A DNA stretch of 14,016 nucleotides from Verrucomicrobiota bacterium (GTDB lineage: Bacteria; Verrucomicrobiota; Verrucomicrobiia; Chthoniobacterales; UBA10450): NCBI GenBank assembly GCA_003218735.1, contig QHOJ01000058.1, positions 1 to 14,016 of the forward strand, given 5' to 3'. The notes under the pieces are model-generated. The model had not been told where the DNA came from and ran no database searches. It was given only the letters and a program-made list of their open reading frames with translations. Positions 1 through 7,224 of this stretch are shown in pieces (position 1 is the stretch's first letter; each line of letters starts with the position of its first letter). The translations under genes and the position numbers were made by a program.

Positions 1-259
1 GAGCTGTAAGAATCTCCCTGCCAGGATTAGACCGGAATTTTCAGCTGTAGATTTTTTTCGAGGAACGGAAGCGAGTCGGACAATCTCACCGCGAAAAATG
101 ATTGTCACTCGTGTAGCGGTGCTTGCGCCGGGCGCTGGGGCATTCCACGATTTTAAATTTTTCTTGGTGTGCAAAATACCGCTTTTATTTATGCAAATAG
201 CCCTTGACACGTAAGTCGTCTCCATCGATTCTCGCGGACTTTCCACTAAACCAAAACTT
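1..259. other. Upstream non-coding stretch before the S53 peptidase gene
   Basis: I see no convincing gene here. Every frame is short or interrupted, and any upstream gene would have to end at the very edge (a GAG CTG TAA triplet run opens the window but proves nothing). AT-rich tracts occur around 50-58 (T-run) and 150-195. The only functional signal I can support is a candidate sigma-70 type promoter at 204-232. The heptamer AGCTGTA occurs twice (2-8 and 43-49), which I regard as chance. Confidence 0.5.
204..232 (+). promoter_or_regulatory. Candidate promoter of the S53 peptidase gene
   Basis: A perfect -35 hexamer TTGACA lies at 204-209, followed after 17 bp by GATTCT at 227-232, which matches the -10 consensus at only 3 of 6 positions. 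The start codon is about 28 bp further on, a sensible 5' leader. The -35 match and spacing are directly visible; function is inferred. No clear Shine-Dalgarno sequence precedes the ATG at 260. Confidence 0.35.
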
Positions 260-2239
260 ATGAAAAAACTCCTCGCAGTGTCTCTATTACTCTCTTCCGT
301 TGTCATAGCCATTGTCGCTCTCGCGGCACCATCACCTCGATCGACGCTCAAAGGGAGCAAACCGAGTTGGGCTAAGCCCGGCAATTATATCAGCGCGGCC
401 GCTTCAAGTAAGAGCGTAGGATTCCGCGTCTATCTGGGCTGGAATAATGCGTCTGGCGCAGAAGCACTGGCGCGCGCTGTATCCGATCCGCACAGCAAGT
501 CATACCGTCATTACCTGACCCCGGCGCAATTCCGGCAGCAGTTCGCGCCGACTGCCAATCAAGTGGCGCAAGTCCAGAGTTGGCTGCAAAGCCAGGGGTT
601 TAATTTGGTGTACACGCCGGCAAACAATCATTACGTGTCGGCGGAGGGAACGATTGCGCAGGCACAAGCGGCGTTCGGTGTCAGCTTTGGCATGTATAAG
701 GCTAACGGACTAGATCTCCGCTCACCGTCCGCGGATGTATCTATCCCGTCTTCGCTGGCTGGCATGGTTAACGCGGTTATCGGGCTCGATGAAAGTTACG
801 AGTTTGTCCATACGAATCATATCGTGGAGGGCAAGGCACCACCGAGCGCCGGGTTCAGGAACGCGCCTCCGCTCTCGACCTTCTGGGCGCAATATCTCAC
901 GGGCGTAGCCGTGCCGCCATACACCCCGCCTCCAGCAGCACCGGGGTATGCTTTCCCGGCCGGCTTTACAGACGTTGCCCTTCCGTCGGTACCGTGGTCT
1001 GAGAAGGGACATAGCCCTGCGCAGATCAATGGCACGTATAACGTCTCAGGTTACGATGGCACCGGTCAGACCGTGGCGATCATCGACGCCTACGCATCGC
1101 CGACCATCCTCCAGGATGCTAACCAATGGTCAACTAATCGCGTGATTCCGCAGTTCGGGTCGCCCGGTGGCGGCACGCTCACGCAAGTCGTGGCGCCTGG
1201 CACGTACAACCGTCCACAGAATCCAAGACAGGATCCGCAGGGATGGTATGGCGAAGAAACGCTGGACGTAGAAGCGGTTCACGGCATGGCGCCCAACGCC
1301 AACATCGTTTACGTCGGCGCGCCCAACAATTACCAGGACTTGGACGCGGCGATGAATCACGTGGTGGATCAGCATCTCGCGCAGATCGTGAGCAATTCGT
1401 ATGGCTTCACGACAGAATTCCTGCCAACTGGATTTATTAAGCCATTTGAGGACACGCTCATCCAAGGCGCAGCCGAAGGCATCGGCATCTATTTCTCGTC
1501 GGGCGACAATGCAGATGAAACGTGCGTCCACGGCTATGCGACCGTGGATTGGCCCGCCTCAAGCCCGTGGGTGACAGCGGTTGGCGGCACCAGCCTCGGT
1601 GTAACTTCAGGAAACACACGTGCCGTTGAGACTGGCTGGGACACAAGCACGTATAGTTGCAACAGTTCTAACTTGAACTGCACCCGCGCGCCCGGCTGCA
1701 ACGGATGGCTCTATGGTTCAGGCGGTGGCGTCAGCTGCCTCTTCTCGCGCCCCGGCTACCAGTCGGCGTTGACGGTAACGGCGGACCCCTTAACGCAATG
1801 CTCCGGCTTCGCTGGACGGGCCGTTCCTGACATAGCCGCGGTCGGCGACCCAAATACCGGCTACCTCATCGGTCAGACGCAGAGTTTTCCCCCGACGTGC
1901 AACGGGCCCGGTGGCGCGTCCTACGACGAATATCGCATCGGCGGAACAAGTCTATCGTGCCCACTCGTTGCTGGAATCATGGCGCTGGCAGACCAGAAAG
2001 ACGGCATTGTGCATGGCTTTGCCAACCCATTCTTCTATGGTGGTACTGTTTCGTACTATGATGTCGGTTCTGTTAAAACCGCAGTCGCGCGCCGAAACTT
2101 TGTTAACGGCGTTGACGCTTGCAATGGTACCGTTGACCGACTTCGTACGTTTGACGACTTCACTAGCTCGCCCGTGTTCTTCACAGGCACAGGCTGGGAC
2201 AACGTAACGGGCCTGGGCGTGTTCTATGGCATACCTTAA
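260..2239 (+). CDS. Secreted S53 family (sedolisin / kumamolisin-like) serine-carboxyl peptidase
   Basis: Predicted secreted acid endopeptidase made as a self-processing precursor. Residues 1-23 form a signal peptide (MKK start, hydrophobic core, cleavage probably after ALAA). Residues about 50-185 match the pro-kumamolisin activation domain (PHSKSYRHYLTPAQF, then the GLDE segment). The catalytic domain starts near 250. The Glu-Asp pair of the family is E332 and D336 in GEETLD, the oxyanion Asp is D416 in SSGD, and the nucleophile is S564 in GGTS. The end (GWDNVTGLG, 645-653) is the usual C-terminal motif beside the calcium site. About nine cysteines after residue 420 fit disulfides in an exported protein. 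At 659 aa it is full-length with no frame damage. The ATG at 260 was chosen because it begins the signal peptide; it lacks a clear SD. It is monocistronic and ends 27 nt before a strong terminator. Substrate is unknown; scavenging of protein at acid pH is inference. Confidence 0.93.
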   Translation: MKKLLAVSLLLSSVVIAIVALAAPSPRSTLKGSKPSWAKPGNYISAAASSKSVGFRVYLGWNNASGAEALARAVSDPHSKSYRHYLTPAQFRQQFAPTANQVAQVQSWLQSQGFNLVYTPANNHYVSAEGTIAQAQAAFGVSFGMYKANGLDLRSPSADVSIPSSLAGMVNAVIGLDESYEFVHTNHIVEGKAPPSAGFRNAPPLSTFWAQYLTGVAVPPYTPPPAAPGYAFPAGFTDVALPSVPWSEKGHSPAQINGTYNVSGYDGTGQTVAIIDAYASPTILQDANQWSTNRVIPQFGSPGGGTLTQVVAPGTYNRPQNPRQDPQGWYGEETLDVEAVHGMAPNANIVYVGAPNNYQDLDAAMNHVVDQHLAQIVSNSYGFTTEFLPTGFIKPFEDTLIQGAAEGIGIYFSSGDNADETCVHGYATVDWPASSPWVTAVGGTSLGVTSGNTRAVETGWDTSTYSCNSSNLNCTRAPGCNGWLYGSGGGVSCLFSRPGYQSALTVTADPLTQCSGFAGRAVPDIAAVGDPNTGYLIGQTQSFPPTCNGPGGASYDEYRIGGTSLSCPLVAGIMALADQKDGIVHGFANPFFYGGTVSYYDVGSVKTAVARRNFVNGVDACNGTVDRLRTFDDFTSSPVFFTGTGWDNVTGLGVFYGIP

Positions 2240-2265
2240 ATAGTCGCCGCCGAGTTCAGAAATTT

Positions 2266-2297
2266 CAGGGACGCGGATAACCGCGTCCCTGTTTTTG
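2266..2297 (+). terminator. Strong rho-independent terminator after the S53 gene
   Basis: An 11-bp perfect stem (CAGGGACGCGG paired with CCGCGTCCCTG, 2266-2276 with 2281-2291) closes on an ATAA tetraloop and is followed by TTTTT, 27 nt downstream of the peptidase stop codon. This is a textbook intrinsic terminator. Its stem also resembles the GGGAC...GTCCC palindromes found elsewhere in the window. Confidence 0.9.
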
Positions 2298-2324
2298 TAC
2301 TCGCACTCCAGCGCCGATAGAAGA

Positions 2325-2355
2325 TCGACAATGGTAAGTCTTTCGGTGTTACAAT
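2325..2355 (+). promoter_or_regulatory. Candidate promoter of the DoxX-like gene
   Basis: A good -10 hexamer TACAAT lies at 2350-2355. A partial -35 (TCGACA, 2325-2330) lies 19 bp upstream, longer than the ideal 17. The -10 ends six bases before the ATG at 2362, so the expected transcription start falls on or next to the start codon, implying a leaderless or nearly leaderless message. Confidence 0.4.
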
Positions 2356-2361
2356 AGCTCC

Positions 2362-2778
2362 ATGGAAAACCTGCGCATGCTTGGAGGATCGGCAACTCTT
2401 CTGCAAATACTCGTCTCCGCGTTTCTCGCGATTCTTTTCCTTCAATCGGGCATTGACAAAATCGTTGACCGCCGCGGCAACCTGGACTGGCTGAAAGGAC
2501 ATTTCGCTAAGAGTCCGCTGGCGGGAATTGTGCCTGCAATGGTGACGATGATCACGATCCTGGAGATTGCCGCGGGAACGCTGAGCGCAGTTGGCTGCAT
2601 CGCGATAATCCTTGCGCGCGACTCCACCCTCGCGTTCTACGGGGCGGTCATCTCTGCGATCGCGATCATTGGGCTCTTCTTCGGCCAGCGCATGGCCAAG
2701 GATTACGCTGGGGCAGCCGTCCTGGTTCCCTATTTTCTGCTGGCGTTGAGCGCGATTTATCTGCTGGCATTGAAATGA
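2362..2778 (+). CDS. DoxX-like small integral membrane protein
   Basis: A 138-aa very hydrophobic protein with four predicted membrane helices, at about residues 13-30, 52-75, 78-100 and 112-136. The opening helix followed by LQSGIDKIVDR matches the first helix of DoxX/DoxD-type proteins, which as a family are linked to quinone or thiol redox chemistry and often have no assigned role. Its length is normal for the family (about 130-150 aa). The ATG at 2362 has no SD; an in-frame ATG at 2377 (residue 6) is an alternative, preceded by GGAA about 9 nt upstream. It follows the S53 terminator and converges on sixA, so it is probably transcribed alone. No catalytic residue can be named, and the specific function is unknown. 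Confidence 0.75.
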   Translation: MENLRMLGGSATLLQILVSAFLAILFLQSGIDKIVDRRGNLDWLKGHFAKSPLAGIVPAMVTMITILEIAAGTLSAVGCIAIILARDSTLAFYGAVISAIAIIGLFFGQRMAKDYAGAAVLVPYFLLALSAIYLLALK

Positions 2779-2781
2779 CTT

Positions 2782-2810
2782 AACCGCGGATTACGCGGAT
2801 AAACACGGAT
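2782..2810. repeat. Short degenerate tandem repeat (CGCGGAT units)
   Basis: Three 7-mers, CGCGGAT, CGCGGAT and CACGGAT, occur in a row with 2-3 A/T-rich bases between them, immediately after the DoxX-like stop codon. This dispersed intergenic motif type is familiar from environmental bacterial genomes (recall, not a search). No function is known to me. Confidence 0.5.
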
Positions 2811-2874
2811 CATATCTGGAACCGTTAAGGCTCAAGGCGGAAAGTCTCTGGTAGCCTAGGGCCATCTCATAAAT

Positions 2875-3031
2875 GGTAGGGACGGACCGCTGGGCCGTCC
2901 ATCCGCTTCGGCGCGCCCACACTCGGCTCTTTGCTCAGTCCCTTTCCCAGCGTTTTAACGCTGGGCTATTTCCTCTTGAAACCGTTATACGACAGCTCGC
3001 GCCTGTCGCGGGCGAGCCGTAAACCGCTCGC
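2875..3031. repeat. Cluster of four inverted repeats between convergent genes
   Basis: The spacer between the DoxX-like gene and sixA holds successive palindromes. GGACGG/CCGTCC pairs at 2880-2885 with 2895-2900. CCCAGCGTT/AACGCTGGG pairs at 2946-2954 with 2957-2965. CGACAG/CTGTCG pairs at 2990-2995 with 3003-3008. GCGAGC/GCTCGC pairs at 3012-3017 with 3026-3031 and touches the sixA stop codon. None has a long T-run, so they are not classical intrinsic terminators, but they could stop or stabilise both converging transcripts. They look like REP-type intergenic elements. Confidence 0.6.
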
Positions 3032-3492
3032 TATTTCTTTGTCACCTTCGGCGGGAAGAGCCAGAGGAGCCTGCCTTTTCGTGAAGAAAGATCGACATCG
3101 ACCAGCGCGACGCCAGCCTTGGATAATTTAAGCGACGCGCCGGTCAGCGCGGAAATCGTTTTGGTGAAATCAGGTTCGTGACCGACAACCATCAAACTTT
3201 CCACGGAATATTTTCGACTTAATTCTTCGAGTTCCGCGGGCCCAAATCCGGGCGCAAGACGCTTATCTTCGCGGCATTTTGATTTAAGGTGTTCGGCGGC
3301 AATTTCGGCCGTTTGCGAGGCGCGCGGCAGCGGACTGGTCAAAATCAAGTCGGGACGCACTTTGAGCCGGGCAAGAAACGCGCCGACCTCGTGCATTTCT
3401 TTTTTCCCGGGTTTGGTGAGCGGGCGTTCGTCGTCTGATTTTTTCCAGTCCGGCCAATCGGCCTCGCCATGTCTGAGAAAGTAGAGCTGCAT
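3031..3492 (-). CDS. sixA: SixA-type phosphohistidine phosphatase (histidine phosphatase superfamily)
   Basis: A 153-aa cytoplasmic phosphatase of the branch-1 histidine phosphatase superfamily. It has the RHG motif at residues 7-9, with H8 the expected phospho-acceptor, the TSPLPRASQTAE segment (52-63) carrying the phosphate-binding arginine R57, and the second catalytic histidine H105 in VVGHEPDF. Length and motif spacing match SixA, which removes phosphate from phosphohistidine in phosphorelay or PTS proteins. It is last in the run, 18 nt after the ROK kinase stop, with an AAAGGAAA ribosome-binding stretch right behind that stop codon, so the two are co-transcribed. SixA-like proteins are often encoded near polyphosphate genes; whether the target is a phosphorelay protein, NPr-like protein or something polyP-linked cannot be told from sequence. 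Confidence 0.88.
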   Translation of the reverse strand: MQLYFLRHGEADWPDWKKSDDERPLTKPGKKEMHEVGAFLARLKVRPDLILTSPLPRASQTAEIAAEHLKSKCREDKRLAPGFGPAELEELSRKYSVESLMVVGHEPDFTKTISALTGASLKLSKAGVALVDVDLSSRKGRLLWLFPPKVTKK

Positions 3493-3510
3493 AATATTCT
3501 GTTTTCCTTT

Positions 3511-4200
3511 CTAAAGGATCTGCCATTTGGGCCGGCGCGTCCGCGGGTCGATTTGCCACAGGCGGATTCCACCCAGAAACGCGTTGCGATTATGCCCGCG
3601 CTCGACTCCTTCCGGGAGTTCGTCCAATTTTTTGGCGTTACCGCCGCCCAGCACGACGTAATCGGCGATCAACGATTTTTTCAGTTGCACGAGCGCGTGC
3701 TCGACGTCGCGCTGCCAGGTTTTCTCACCGAGGTCGGCCAAGCCCGGTTTGCCGAGATAATCTTCAATGATACTGCCGTTGCGATAAGGCAGATCGCCCA
3801 GCTCGAGTGGGAGGACAGTTTTTTCCCAAATCAGCGCGGAACCAAGACCCGTCCCCAACCCGAGGAAAAGCATCCGACCGCGCCGATAACTGCCGAGGGC
3901 CTGCATGGCGGCGTCGTTGATGATGCGAACCGGTTTGCCAAGAGCTTTCTCGAAATCAAACCCGACCCAGCCTTTGCCGAGATGTTTGGGATCACTCAGG
4001 ATACGCCCGTCTCGCACGGGGGATGGGAAACCAATCGAGACGGCATCGAAGTTCCATTCCGTCAGGAGCGGCTTCATCTGCGTTACCATTTCCCGCGGCG
4101 TCATTCTTGGACCCGAACCGAACTTCTGTTTTTCAGTCCGCGAAATCATTAGTTTGACGTGTGTCCCGCCGACGTCGATGACGAGAATTTTTTTCTTCAT
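3511..4200 (-). CDS. ppgK: ROK-family sugar kinase, polyphosphate glucokinase-like
   Basis: A 229-aa ROK/actin-fold kinase that probably phosphorylates a hexose. Visible motifs in order: phosphate-1 loop DVGGT (9-13), GFPSPV (57-62), GKGWVGFDF (75-83), the catalytic Asp in IINDAAMQA (D96), phosphate-2 loop GLGTGLGS (114-121), the sugar-binding segment LELGD (132-136) and the nucleotide loop VLGGG (183-187). The ROK zinc cluster is absent, as in PpgK proteins. It is shorter than typical PpgK (about 250-270 aa), and the usual ELGH reads ELGD here, so the exact sugar is uncertain. Its ATG overlaps the ppk1 stop as ATGA, indicating translational coupling to the polyphosphate synthase. This makes polyP a likely phosphoryl donor (inference from context and fold). 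An ATP-dependent ROK kinase remains possible. Confidence 0.8.
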   Translation of the reverse strand: MKKKILVIDVGGTHVKLMISRTEKQKFGSGPRMTPREMVTQMKPLLTEWNFDAVSIGFPSPVRDGRILSDPKHLGKGWVGFDFEKALGKPVRIINDAAMQALGSYRRGRMLFLGLGTGLGSALIWEKTVLPLELGDLPYRNGSIIEDYLGKPGLADLGEKTWQRDVEHALVQLKKSLIADYVVLGGGNAKKLDELPEGVERGHNRNAFLGGIRLWQIDPRTRRPKWQIL

Positions 4201-6422
4201 GATTTTTCCGCGTTGGCGATGGACCTAATCGGAGTCAATTTCACAAGCGCCGTGCGTTTCGGCTTGCGACTTTTTTTTTCAAGACGACGCGAACGTTCCC
4301 GGAACTGCAACTGTGCTTGCTCGCGCGGTTCCTTTCCTTCCGGCTTGAGACGACGATAGCTTCCGTCCGGCTGCAGTTCGCGCGCTTTCACCCGGTCGTG
4401 GAGAAATTTCGGTAAAACTTCATCGATAATTCTGTCACGCAGCGCCGGTTGCTCGACTGGAAAAGCAATTTCGACTCGCCGGAAAAAATTGCGCGGCATC
4501 CAATCGGCGCTGGAGAGATAGACCTCTCGCTGCCCCGCGTTTTCAAAATAATAAATCCGGCTGTGCTCGAGAAAACGACCCACAATGCTGAAGACGCGGA
4601 TGTTTTCGCTGAGGCCGGGAATTTTTGGCCGCAAGGAACAAATGCCCCGCACGATCAAATCAATGGGCACATCGGCGCAGGACGCCTCGTAAAGTTTCTC
4701 GATAGTCTCCTGATCGACGAGATGATTGAGTTTTGCGATGATGCGGGCCGGTTTACCCGCCAGCGCGTGATCGCGCTCGCGCTCAATCAAGCCGATCAAT
4801 CGTTTCTGGAGATCGAAAGGAGCGACGAGCAATTTTTTCAGACCGGGATAGCCGGCCAGACCAGTCAGGGTGTTGAAAACCGCCGCCACCTCTTCGGTCA
4901 ACTGCGGCTCGCACGTTAGCAGGCTAAAGTCAGTGTAAATGCGAGCGGTGCGCGGATGATAATTGCCAGTGCCCAGATGGACGTAATGACGAAGACGATC
5001 AGCGTCGCGCCTGACGATAAGGAGCGCTTTGCAATGCGTTTTTAAACCGACTACGCCGTAAACTACGTGGGCGCCGGCTTCCTCAAGCTGTCGTGCCCAT
5101 TGGATGTTGGCTGCTTCATCAAATCGCGCCCGTAACTCGACCAGCGCGGTGACTTGCTTTCCCGCTACCGCAGCGTTAATCAGCGCTTGGACAATCGGCG
5201 AATCGCCGCTCGTGCGATAAAGAGTAATCTTGATCGCGAGCACCTGCGGATCCTGGGCAGCCTCCTCGATCAGTTCGACAACGGGATCGAAACTTTCGTA
5301 GGGATGATGGAGAAGCAGATCCTGGCGGCGCATCACTTCGAAAATGTTGACATGCGGTGGCAGCGCTGGATCACGCGCGGGTTGGAATGGGCGATCGCGC
5401 AGATTTGCGAACGCATCATTCGTGACAAGCGGCGTGAGATGAGTCATTGAAAGCGGCCCGTCCACTTTATAAACGTCCGCTTCCGTCAGACTGAAGAACT
5501 TGAGCAACAAGTCGCGGAAGTCTTTCGGACAATCAGCCTCTACTTCCAAACGCACCGCGTTGCCGCGACTGGAACGCCGCAGCTCGTGCTCAATGGTACG
5601 CAAAAGATTTTCCGCCTCTTCTTCGTCGATGTAGAGATCGCTGTTTCGCGTAACTCGGAATGCGTGCACCCCGTCCAGGATGAGTCCGGGAAATAACTCG
5701 CCAATGTGCTGCTTGATGAGTGAAGCCAGGTAAATGTACACCCACGGCTCCTCTCCTTTGCCGCGTGGCATCGCGATGAGCCGGGGAACCACGCGCGGGA
5801 CCTGCACAATCGCGTGAAGCCGCTCACCGCCGCGCTGGGTCTTGGCCCGAACAAGCAAGTTGTGACTTTTATTCAAGAGCTGCGGGAACGGATGGCTGGC
5901 ATCGACCGCCAGTGGCGTCAGCATGGGGAAAACTTCCTCTTGGAAATAGCGGTGCGTCCAAGCGGCGCGCCTCGCGCTGAGGTCGGCCATCTTGGGGATT
6001 CGGATACCGTTTTTAGCCAGCTCGGGAAGCAGTTCTTCGTTCCAGAGCGCATACTGCGCCGCGACCAATTCGCGCACAACGCGCTGGATGCCGTTGAAAG
6101 TATCGGTGGGACTAAGTCCGTCCGGACCAAGATGGCTTGTCTCACTTTCGATCTGCTGCTTGATTCCAGCGACCCGAATCTCAAAGAACTCATCCAAGTT
6201 TGAACTGAAGATCGTAAGGAACTTGACCCGCTCAATGAGTGGCTGCGTCGGATCTTGCGCTTCCTCGAGCACGCGGCGATTGAATTCCAACCAGCTCAGC
6301 TCGCGATTGATGAAGTTGCGCGGATCTGAAAAACGCTTTTCAGTCGAAACTTCCTTGGGAAGGATCTCGATATCCGCCGGCGGTTCGTCAGCAATAGTGG
6401 TTTTCGCAATAGCTGTCGGCAT
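4197..6422 (-). CDS. ppk1: Polyphosphate kinase 1
   Basis: Reversibly polymerises the ATP gamma-phosphate into inorganic polyphosphate. The 741-aa sequence carries all PPK1 parts. The N domain begins with NRELSWLEFNRRVL (39-52) and SSNLDEFFEIRVAG (73-86), followed by the middle domain. The two phospholipase-D-like catalytic domains contain H463 in KTHCK, corresponding to the autophosphorylated His435 of the E. coli enzyme, HLGTGNYHPRTARIYTD (482-498), and H620 in GRFLEHSRIYYF, corresponding to His592. It is longer than usual (about 690 aa) through a proline/acidic N-terminal leader of about 30 residues and a Lys/Arg-rich tail of about 45 residues after LQPDGSYRRL. The ATG at 6422 has a good SD (AGGA, 6 nt spacing). 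It lies 105 nt after phoU and overlaps the kinase gene by 4 nt. Placement behind the Pst genes implies phosphate-linked expression. Confidence 0.97.
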   Translation of the reverse strand: MPTAIAKTTIADEPPADIEILPKEVSTEKRFSDPRNFINRELSWLEFNRRVLEEAQDPTQPLIERVKFLTIFSSNLDEFFEIRVAGIKQQIESETSHLGPDGLSPTDTFNGIQRVVRELVAAQYALWNEELLPELAKNGIRIPKMADLSARRAAWTHRYFQEEVFPMLTPLAVDASHPFPQLLNKSHNLLVRAKTQRGGERLHAIVQVPRVVPRLIAMPRGKGEEPWVYIYLASLIKQHIGELFPGLILDGVHAFRVTRNSDLYIDEEEAENLLRTIEHELRRSSRGNAVRLEVEADCPKDFRDLLLKFFSLTEADVYKVDGPLSMTHLTPLVTNDAFANLRDRPFQPARDPALPPHVNIFEVMRRQDLLLHHPYESFDPVVELIEEAAQDPQVLAIKITLYRTSGDSPIVQALINAAVAGKQVTALVELRARFDEAANIQWARQLEEAGAHVVYGVVGLKTHCKALLIVRRDADRLRHYVHLGTGNYHPRTARIYTDFSLLTCEPQLTEEVAAVFNTLTGLAGYPGLKKLLVAPFDLQKRLIGLIERERDHALAGKPARIIAKLNHLVDQETIEKLYEASCADVPIDLIVRGICSLRPKIPGLSENIRVFSIVGRFLEHSRIYYFENAGQREVYLSSADWMPRNFFRRVEIAFPVEQPALRDRIIDEVLPKFLHDRVKARELQPDGSYRRLKPEGKEPREQAQLQFRERSRRLEKKSRKPKRTALVKLTPIRSIANAEKS

Positions 6423-6428
6423 TTAGGT

Positions 6429-6432
6429 TCCT
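6429..6432 (-). promoter_or_regulatory. Ribosome binding site of ppk1
   Basis: AGGA on the minus strand, 6 nt before the ATG at 6422. It is one of the few clear SD sequences in this window and supports the chosen ppk1 start. Confidence 0.6.
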
Positions 6433-6507
6433 GTTGATTCCGCGGCCGATAAACAATCAGCGCGCGGATTCAAACAATCACTGCTTGGGAAGTTAGGCAA
6501 CAGCCAG

Positions 6508-6523
6508 AAAAAGTGGTAACCAC
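6508..6523 (-). terminator. Weak candidate terminator or pause hairpin after phoU
   Basis: Read on the minus strand, GTGG TTA CCAC followed directly by TTTTT begins 4 nt after the phoU stop codon (6528-6530). The stem is only 4 bp, so it may be a partial terminator between the pst-phoU and ppk1 sections, or chance. The rest of the 105-nt phoU-ppk1 gap shows no clear promoter. Confidence 0.3.
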
Positions 6524-6527
6524 CTGG

Positions 6528-7214
6528 TCAGGTCGACGCCGCCACGCCTTGATGCCGGATATCTTCAGCGGCAGCAGCGTACACGGCATCTTCGGCGATG
6601 TTCGTGGCGTGATCGCCCACCCGCTCAAGGCAGCGACCAACGAAAATCAGATTCAAGTAGCCTCGCAATTGGTCTGGATCCTGCGCCATTCGCTCGATTA
6701 GTGTCCGGCTGGCCGCGCGGTTTAAATCATCCAGCGTTTGATCCCGCGGAACGACCGCTCGTGCAAGATCGACGTCCTCGCGCACGAATGCATCCACGCT
6801 GTCCTTAAACATCGACATTGCATGCTCATACATCGGCCGGATCAATTCGACTTCAGGTAATTGCGGATGTTGATTTAACTTCCGCGCGCGTCGCGCGATC
6901 GTCGTTGCCTGATCGGCCATGCGTTCCAGATTGGATGAAAGTTTCATGGCCGATACGACCCGCCGCAGGTCTGACGCAACCGGTTGAAAACGCAGCAGAA
7001 TATCCACTCCGTCCTTGTCAATCTGCTTCTCGAGCTGGTCGATCTCTTCGTCGTCGGCGATTGCATTTGCGCAAAGATCGTCATTGCGCTCGAACAAGCC
7101 CTTCATCGCCCGCTCCAAACTGCGCTCCGTCAGGCCGGCCATCATGAGCACGTTGTTACGCAGCGAAGCGAGCGCTTCGTCGAAAGTGCCCAAAATATGT
7201 CTGTGCGGAGTCAT
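6528..7214 (-). CDS. phoU: Phosphate signalling regulator PhoU
   Basis: A cytoplasmic helical protein that links the PstSCAB transporter to PhoR and keeps the Pho response off when phosphate is plentiful. The 228-aa product has the expected two three-helix repeats, each with the family metal-binding type motif: LERMADQATTIARRA in the first and CLERVGDHATNIAEDA in the second. Length is normal for PhoU (about 215-240 aa). I chose the ATG at 7214 (MTPHRHILGTFDEAL) because GGAG lies 5 nt upstream and the product begins as PhoU proteins do. A longer TTG-started frame to 7301 would overlap pstB and is unlikely. It follows pstB by 10 nt. Confidence 0.95.
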   Translation of the reverse strand: MTPHRHILGTFDEALASLRNNVLMMAGLTERSLERAMKGLFERNDDLCANAIADDEEIDQLEKQIDKDGVDILLRFQPVASDLRRVVSAMKLSSNLERMADQATTIARRARKLNQHPQLPEVELIRPMYEHAMSMFKDSVDAFVREDVDLARAVVPRDQTLDDLNRAASRTLIERMAQDPDQLRGYLNLIFVGRCLERVGDHATNIAEDAVYAAAAEDIRHQGVAAST

Positions 7215-7219
7215 TCGTT

Positions 7220-7223
7220 CTCC
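7220..7223 (-). promoter_or_regulatory. Ribosome binding site deciding the phoU start
   Basis: GGAG on the minus strand lies between the pstB stop (TGA, 7225-7227) and the phoU ATG (7214), with 5 nt spacing. It sets the start at 7214 rather than the upstream TTG at 7301. Confidence 0.65.
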
Positions 7224-7224
7224 A

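Noticed and set aside
2931..3131. 66-codon plus-strand frame in the convergent spacer
   Set aside because: It covers three palindromes and the 3' end of sixA on the other strand; the protein is low quality and has no SD.
3469..4152. 227-codon plus-strand frame opposite the ROK kinase
   Set aside because: It is antisense to a gene with clear ROK motifs; no domain seen.
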